NCBI RefSeq assembly: GCF_030413635.1
Contig: NZ_CP129235.1
Location: 3,472,001-3,536,000 of the forward strand
Length of the DNA stretch: 64,000 nucleotides
Direction of reading: 5' to 3'
Source: Planococcus shenhongbingii
GTDB taxonomy: Bacteria; Bacillota; Bacilli; Bacillales_A; Planococcaceae
Below, in pieces: positions 61,308 to 64,000 of this stretch. Each line of letters starts with the position of its first letter. Positions within the stretch are counted from its first letter, which is position 1. The position numbers were made by a program, and so were the translations under genes. Under the pieces are notes generated by a model. It saw only the letters and a program-made list of their open reading frames with translations, had not been told where the DNA came from and ran no database searches.

Positions 61308-61334
61308 TTTCCCCTACTTTGACCCACAATAAAC
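61308..61334 (-). promoter_or_regulatory. SigB-like promoter of the UPF0180-YtxH gene
   Basis: Minus strand GTTTAT (61329-61334), 15 bp, GGGAAA (61308-61313), similar to the SigB consensus. Confidence 0.45.
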
Positions 61335-61357
61335 GCCGACTTGAGAATGAAATATTT

Positions 61358-61846
61358 TTAATGTGTTTGTAATATTCTTTTTTCTTTCTCCAATTTCCTG
61401 GCAATCACTGCTCCCAGTAAGGCGCCAGATAAACTGGAGACCAAAAATGGCGGCAAAAAGAAGAACGCGGCAAGGTCAGTGCCCATTAAAACATGAGCAT
61501 AAGGCACTGCCACAAATGAAGCGATGATGCCTGTGCCGATTATTTCTCCTATGGCTGCGAGCCATATTTTCCCGAATTTCGCATACATCAGCCCGGCAAC
61601 CAGCGCGCCAAACATGCCTCCAGGAAAAGCCAGCAATGACCCGGTCCCTATCAATATCCGGACAATCGCTGTTAGAAACGCTATCAACAATGCCGGACCT
61701 GGACCGAGCAGCACCGCTGCAATCACATTGATCGCATGCTGGATTGGGTAGGCGCGCGCAATGCCGGCAGGAAAAGAAACGAATGCGGAACCGGCAACAC
61801 ACAGGGCAACGAACATGGCGATCAGCATCATTTTGCGGGTTTTCAT
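61358..61846 (-). CDS. thiW: ThiW, S component of an ECF transporter for thiamine precursor
   Basis: 162 residues, five to six membrane helices. The ThiW family binds a thiazole precursor of thiamine and uses the shared ECF energy module; the N-terminal FPAGIARAYPIQHAINVIAAVLLGPG and AFPGGMFGALVAG segments are typical. It overlaps thiE by 4 bases (ATGA) and lies at the end of the operon thiM-thiD-thiE-thiW. No ATPase gene is in the window, as expected for ECF group II. Confidence 0.9.
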   Translation of the reverse strand: MKTRKMMLIAMFVALCVAGSAFVSFPAGIARAYPIQHAINVIAAVLLGPGPALLIAFLTAIVRILIGTGSLLAFPGGMFGALVAGLMYAKFGKIWLAAIGEIIGTGIIASFVAVPYAHVLMGTDLAAFFFLPPFLVSSLSGALLGAVIARKLEKEKRILQTH

Positions 61847-62499
61847 TTTCCGGCACCTGCCTTTAAATTGGTTTTAAAGCGAATAACTTGCGAGGCGATA
61901 TTTTCCGCTTGGGCAATTGAGGAAATCACTGCCACTCCGTCAGCTCCCGCCGACCATACGTGTGCCGCATTGTCCGGAGTGATGCCTCCGATTCCGATTA
62001 CCGGAAGTTCCGGATGCAGCTTTTTCACCGCTGCGATGCCGGATACTCCTGCCGGGCTTTTGGCATCCTCTTTTGTTTGGCTATTAAAGACCGGCCCCAT
62101 TCCCACATAGTCGGCACCGCTGTCTATGGCGTTCTTGGCTTCTGTCAATGAATGCACTGATACCCCAAGGATTTTATCCGCCCCCATTATGCGGCGGACC
62201 GCAGTTGCTGCCGCATCTTGCTGGCCGACATGGATTCCATCCGCATCAATCGCCTGTGCAAGTTCTATGTGGTCATTCACGATAAACGGCACGCCGTACT
62301 GGCGACAGAGCCATTTGCATTCAACCGCAAATTTCATTAACGCATCTCCCGTGAGTGCGCCCGATCCTTTTTCCCTCAACTGGAAATGATTGATTCCTCC
62401 AGCCAGTGCCTGTTCCAAAACCATCAGCGGTTCGCGGCCGGCTGTATTTTGCGTTCCCATAATGAAATAGATTGAAGGTTTATCGAACAACTTCGACAT
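61843..62499 (-). CDS. thiE: Thiamine-phosphate synthase
   Basis: 218 residues, a TIM barrel joining HMP-PP and the thiazole phosphate to thiamine phosphate. Family blocks: FQLREKG, FIVNDHIELAQAIDADGIHVGQQD, GVSVHS, YVGMGPVFNSQTKEDA and GIGGITPDNA. GGAGG stands 9 bases before ATG 62499; longer upstream frames overlap thiD. It overlaps thiD by 20 bases and thiW by 4. Confidence 0.93.
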   Translation of the reverse strand: MSKLFDKPSIYFIMGTQNTAGREPLMVLEQALAGGINHFQLREKGSGALTGDALMKFAVECKWLCRQYGVPFIVNDHIELAQAIDADGIHVGQQDAAATAVRRIMGADKILGVSVHSLTEAKNAIDSGADYVGMGPVFNSQTKEDAKSPAGVSGIAAVKKLHPELPVIGIGGITPDNAAHVWSAGADGVAVISSIAQAENIASQVIRFKTNLKAGAGK

Positions 62500-63319
62500 G
62501 ATGGACGCCTCCTTTTTGGCGCTGGCTCTTCTGATAAGCCGCATGATTGGTCGGTCCGTGTCCGGCACCAATGTGAAGTTCTTCACTGAGAGCAGCCTGG
62601 ATAAATTGTTTCGCTGTGTAAACCGCTTCCTCCAGTGACTCCCCTTTTGCCAATCCCGCTGTCAAAGCGGCCGCAAATGTGCAGCCGGTTCCATGCGTTT
62701 GGGCTGTAGAAATTCGAAGGGAACGGAAAAGAAGTTCTTCCCCATTTTGATTCAGATAAAAGTCTTCCGCCATATGGGGATCTGTGCCGTGGCCGCCCTT
62801 AATTACGACGGAATCAGCGCCAAATGACAAAATCTTTGCTGCCGCTTGCCGCCGCGAAACTGCATCTTCAACATCCATGCCGCTAATCATTTCCGCTTCT
62901 GGGATATTCGGCGTTACAATGAGCGCCAGCGGCAGTAAATGCTCTTTTAAGGCTTCAACCGCTGCCTGCTGTAGAAGACTTGCTCCTCCTTTGGCGATCA
63001 TCACCGGATCTACCACGACGTTTTTCCAGCCGAACTGGCGAATGCCGGATGCCGTCTCTCCAATGATATCCGCATCAAACAGCATGCCCGTTTTCAGTGC
63101 ACTGATATTGAAATCCAGGCCCACTGCAGAAAGCTGCGCCTTCAAAGCCCCAGGCGTCATCGGATAAATCTCCGAAACGCCAAGTGTATTCTGGGCAGTC
63201 ACCGCAGTAACCACTGATGTCGAATAAACCCCGAGTTCCTGAAATGTCTTAATATCGGCCTGGATGCCCGCCCCTCCTCCAGAATCAGAGCCGGCAATGG
63301 TCAATACTTGTGGAATCAT
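62480..63319 (-). CDS. thiD: Hydroxymethylpyrimidine/phosphomethylpyrimidine kinase
   Basis: 279 residues, ribokinase fold. ThiD phosphorylates HMP twice for thiamine synthesis. Motifs: TIAGSDSGGGAGIQADIKTFQELGVYSTSV, VVDPVMIAKGG, LIVTPNIPEAE and the C-terminal GTGCTFAAALTAGLAKG anion hole with catalytic Asp/Cys region. It overlaps the thiM stop by 4 bases and thiE by 20. Confidence 0.93.
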   Translation of the reverse strand: MIPQVLTIAGSDSGGGAGIQADIKTFQELGVYSTSVVTAVTAQNTLGVSEIYPMTPGALKAQLSAVGLDFNISALKTGMLFDADIIGETASGIRQFGWKNVVVDPVMIAKGGASLLQQAAVEALKEHLLPLALIVTPNIPEAEMISGMDVEDAVSRRQAAAKILSFGADSVVIKGGHGTDPHMAEDFYLNQNGEELLFRSLRISTAQTHGTGCTFAAALTAGLAKGESLEEAVYTAKQFIQAALSEELHIGAGHGPTNHAAYQKSQRQKGGVHHVEVVR

Positions 63320-64000
63320 CGTGGCACACCTTCCTTTTGACGGATTACATCGTCAATATCATTTTGTCCCATGGCATTCATTTGATTTAAGAAAGCGGTT
63401 TGGAAATCCCCTGGAAGCTCCGAGTGCGCGCTTGCCTGTTCACCGGCGATGGCATAATAGCGCATGGCTGCTGCCGCCGCTTCAAAGCTGTCTTCTGGAT
63501 GCACTGTGAGAAACGCCGCCACGACGCTGCTGAGCAAGCAGCCGGTTCCCGTGACGGAAGCCATGACCCTATGGCCGAACGGTATTTCAGCCAGCCGTTT
63601 TCCATCAGTGATAATATCCAGTTCCCCGGATACCGCAACAATCAATTTCAATCTCTTCGCTGTATTCCGGGCCAGTTCATGAATATCCGCTTCGCCTTCG
63701 CCGGCATCGACTCCTTTAGCCTGCCAGTCGGCTCCAGCAATAGCCGCTAGTTCACCGGCATTGCAGCGCAGAACCGCGACATTCACTTCAGTGAGGATTT
63801 TATTGGCCGCAGCTGCCCGGAACGCTGTTGCCCCCACTCCGACCGGGTCCAACACGACCGGCACTCCCAGCGCGTTGGCCTTTTTCCCGGCAATCAGCAT
63901 GCTGTTCAGGCTCTGGCTATTCAATGTTCCGATATTGAGCGACACGGCATCCGCCAAAGCAGCCAGCTCGGCAGCTTCTTCCGGCGCTTCTCCCATGATG
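63316..64000 (-). CDS. thiM: Hydroxyethylthiazole kinase, N-terminus cut by window end
   Basis: The gene runs off the right end; the visible 228 codons lack roughly the first 45 residues of a normal ThiM. The family blocks LNIGTLN, VVLDPVGVGATAFR, LRCNAGELAAIAG, VAVSGELDIITDG and TGTGCLLSSVVAAFL are present. ThiM phosphorylates the thiazole alcohol salvaged for thiamine. It is the upstream gene of the operon; a TPP riboswitch is expected beyond the window but cannot be seen. Confidence 0.9.
   Translation of the reverse strand, partial: IMGEAPEEAAELAALADAVSLNIGTLNSQSLNSMLIAGKKANALGVPVVLDPVGVGATAFRAAAANKILTEVNVAVLRCNAGELAAIAGADWQAKGVDAGEGEADIHELARNTAKRLKLIVAVSGELDIITDGKRLAEIPFGHRVMASVTGTGCLLSSVVAAFLTVHPEDSFEAAAAAMRYYAIAGEQASAHSELPGDFQTAFLNQMNAMGQNDIDDVIRQKEGVPR

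Overview
The window looks like chromosomal core sequence from a Gram-positive, low-to-moderate GC member of the Bacillales, most likely a Planococcaceae (Planococcus/Planomicrobium-like). Reasons: strong GGAGG-type ribosome binding sites with frequent TTG and GTG starts, SigA/SigB-like promoters, a WalR box before a LysM-3D wall protein, a ThiW-type thiamine gene, a seven-gene Mrp antiporter operon, and GC-rich dispersed repeats of the kind scattered through Bacillaceae and Planococcaceae. The genus is an inference. No rRNA, tRNA, CRISPR array, prophage or insertion sequence was seen.

Layout. 0-16 kb: a methionine-salvage pair (mtnU/mtnE), a secreted metallophosphatase, signal peptidase I, an acetamidase-GNAT pair, a SEC-C protein, a DnaA-box cluster, an acyl-CoA thioesterase, an AAC(3)-like acetyltransferase, a Fic/VbhA-type toxin-antitoxin pair, a DUF779-aldehyde dehydrogenase operon and rluF. 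16-30 kb: a CBS protein, an RpiR regulator in front of a polar amino-acid ABC transporter, a LysM-3D protein, dbpA, an operon of a circularly permuted ATP-grasp protein with an alpha-E/transglutaminase fusion, a YtxH-like protein, an HD-GYP protein and a small secreted protein. 29-42 kb: glutamate synthase, recQ, a GXWXG/DUF4334 protein, an XRE regulator, a POT peptide transporter and a pentapeptide-repeat protein. 42-51 kb: a KdpD-like USP protein, mrpABCDEFG, then two DUF1538 membrane proteins with a double-PII protein. 51-64 kb: catalase, a teichoic-acid-type glycerophosphotransferase, threonine dehydratase, AlaX, exoA, an MFS exporter, a NERD-domain gene flanked by two 21-bp repeat arrays, a UPF0180-YtxH fusion and the thiM-thiD-thiE-thiW operon, which runs off the right end.

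How genes work together. GltB and GltD form glutamate synthase, with a consensus CcpA site (cre) upstream. Mrp proteins form a Na+/H+ antiporter complex. The DUF1538-DUF1538-PII operon behind it has overlapping genes and looks like a two-subunit transporter with a dedicated PII-like sensor; it is the best candidate here for an undescribed system. The most striking non-coding signal is a pair of five-copy direct-repeat arrays, each with an exact 21-bp period and related cores (TTGGGCATA and TTGCTCATA), one on each side of the NERD gene. Start choices and regulatory sites rest on reading the sequence by eye; no database search was run.
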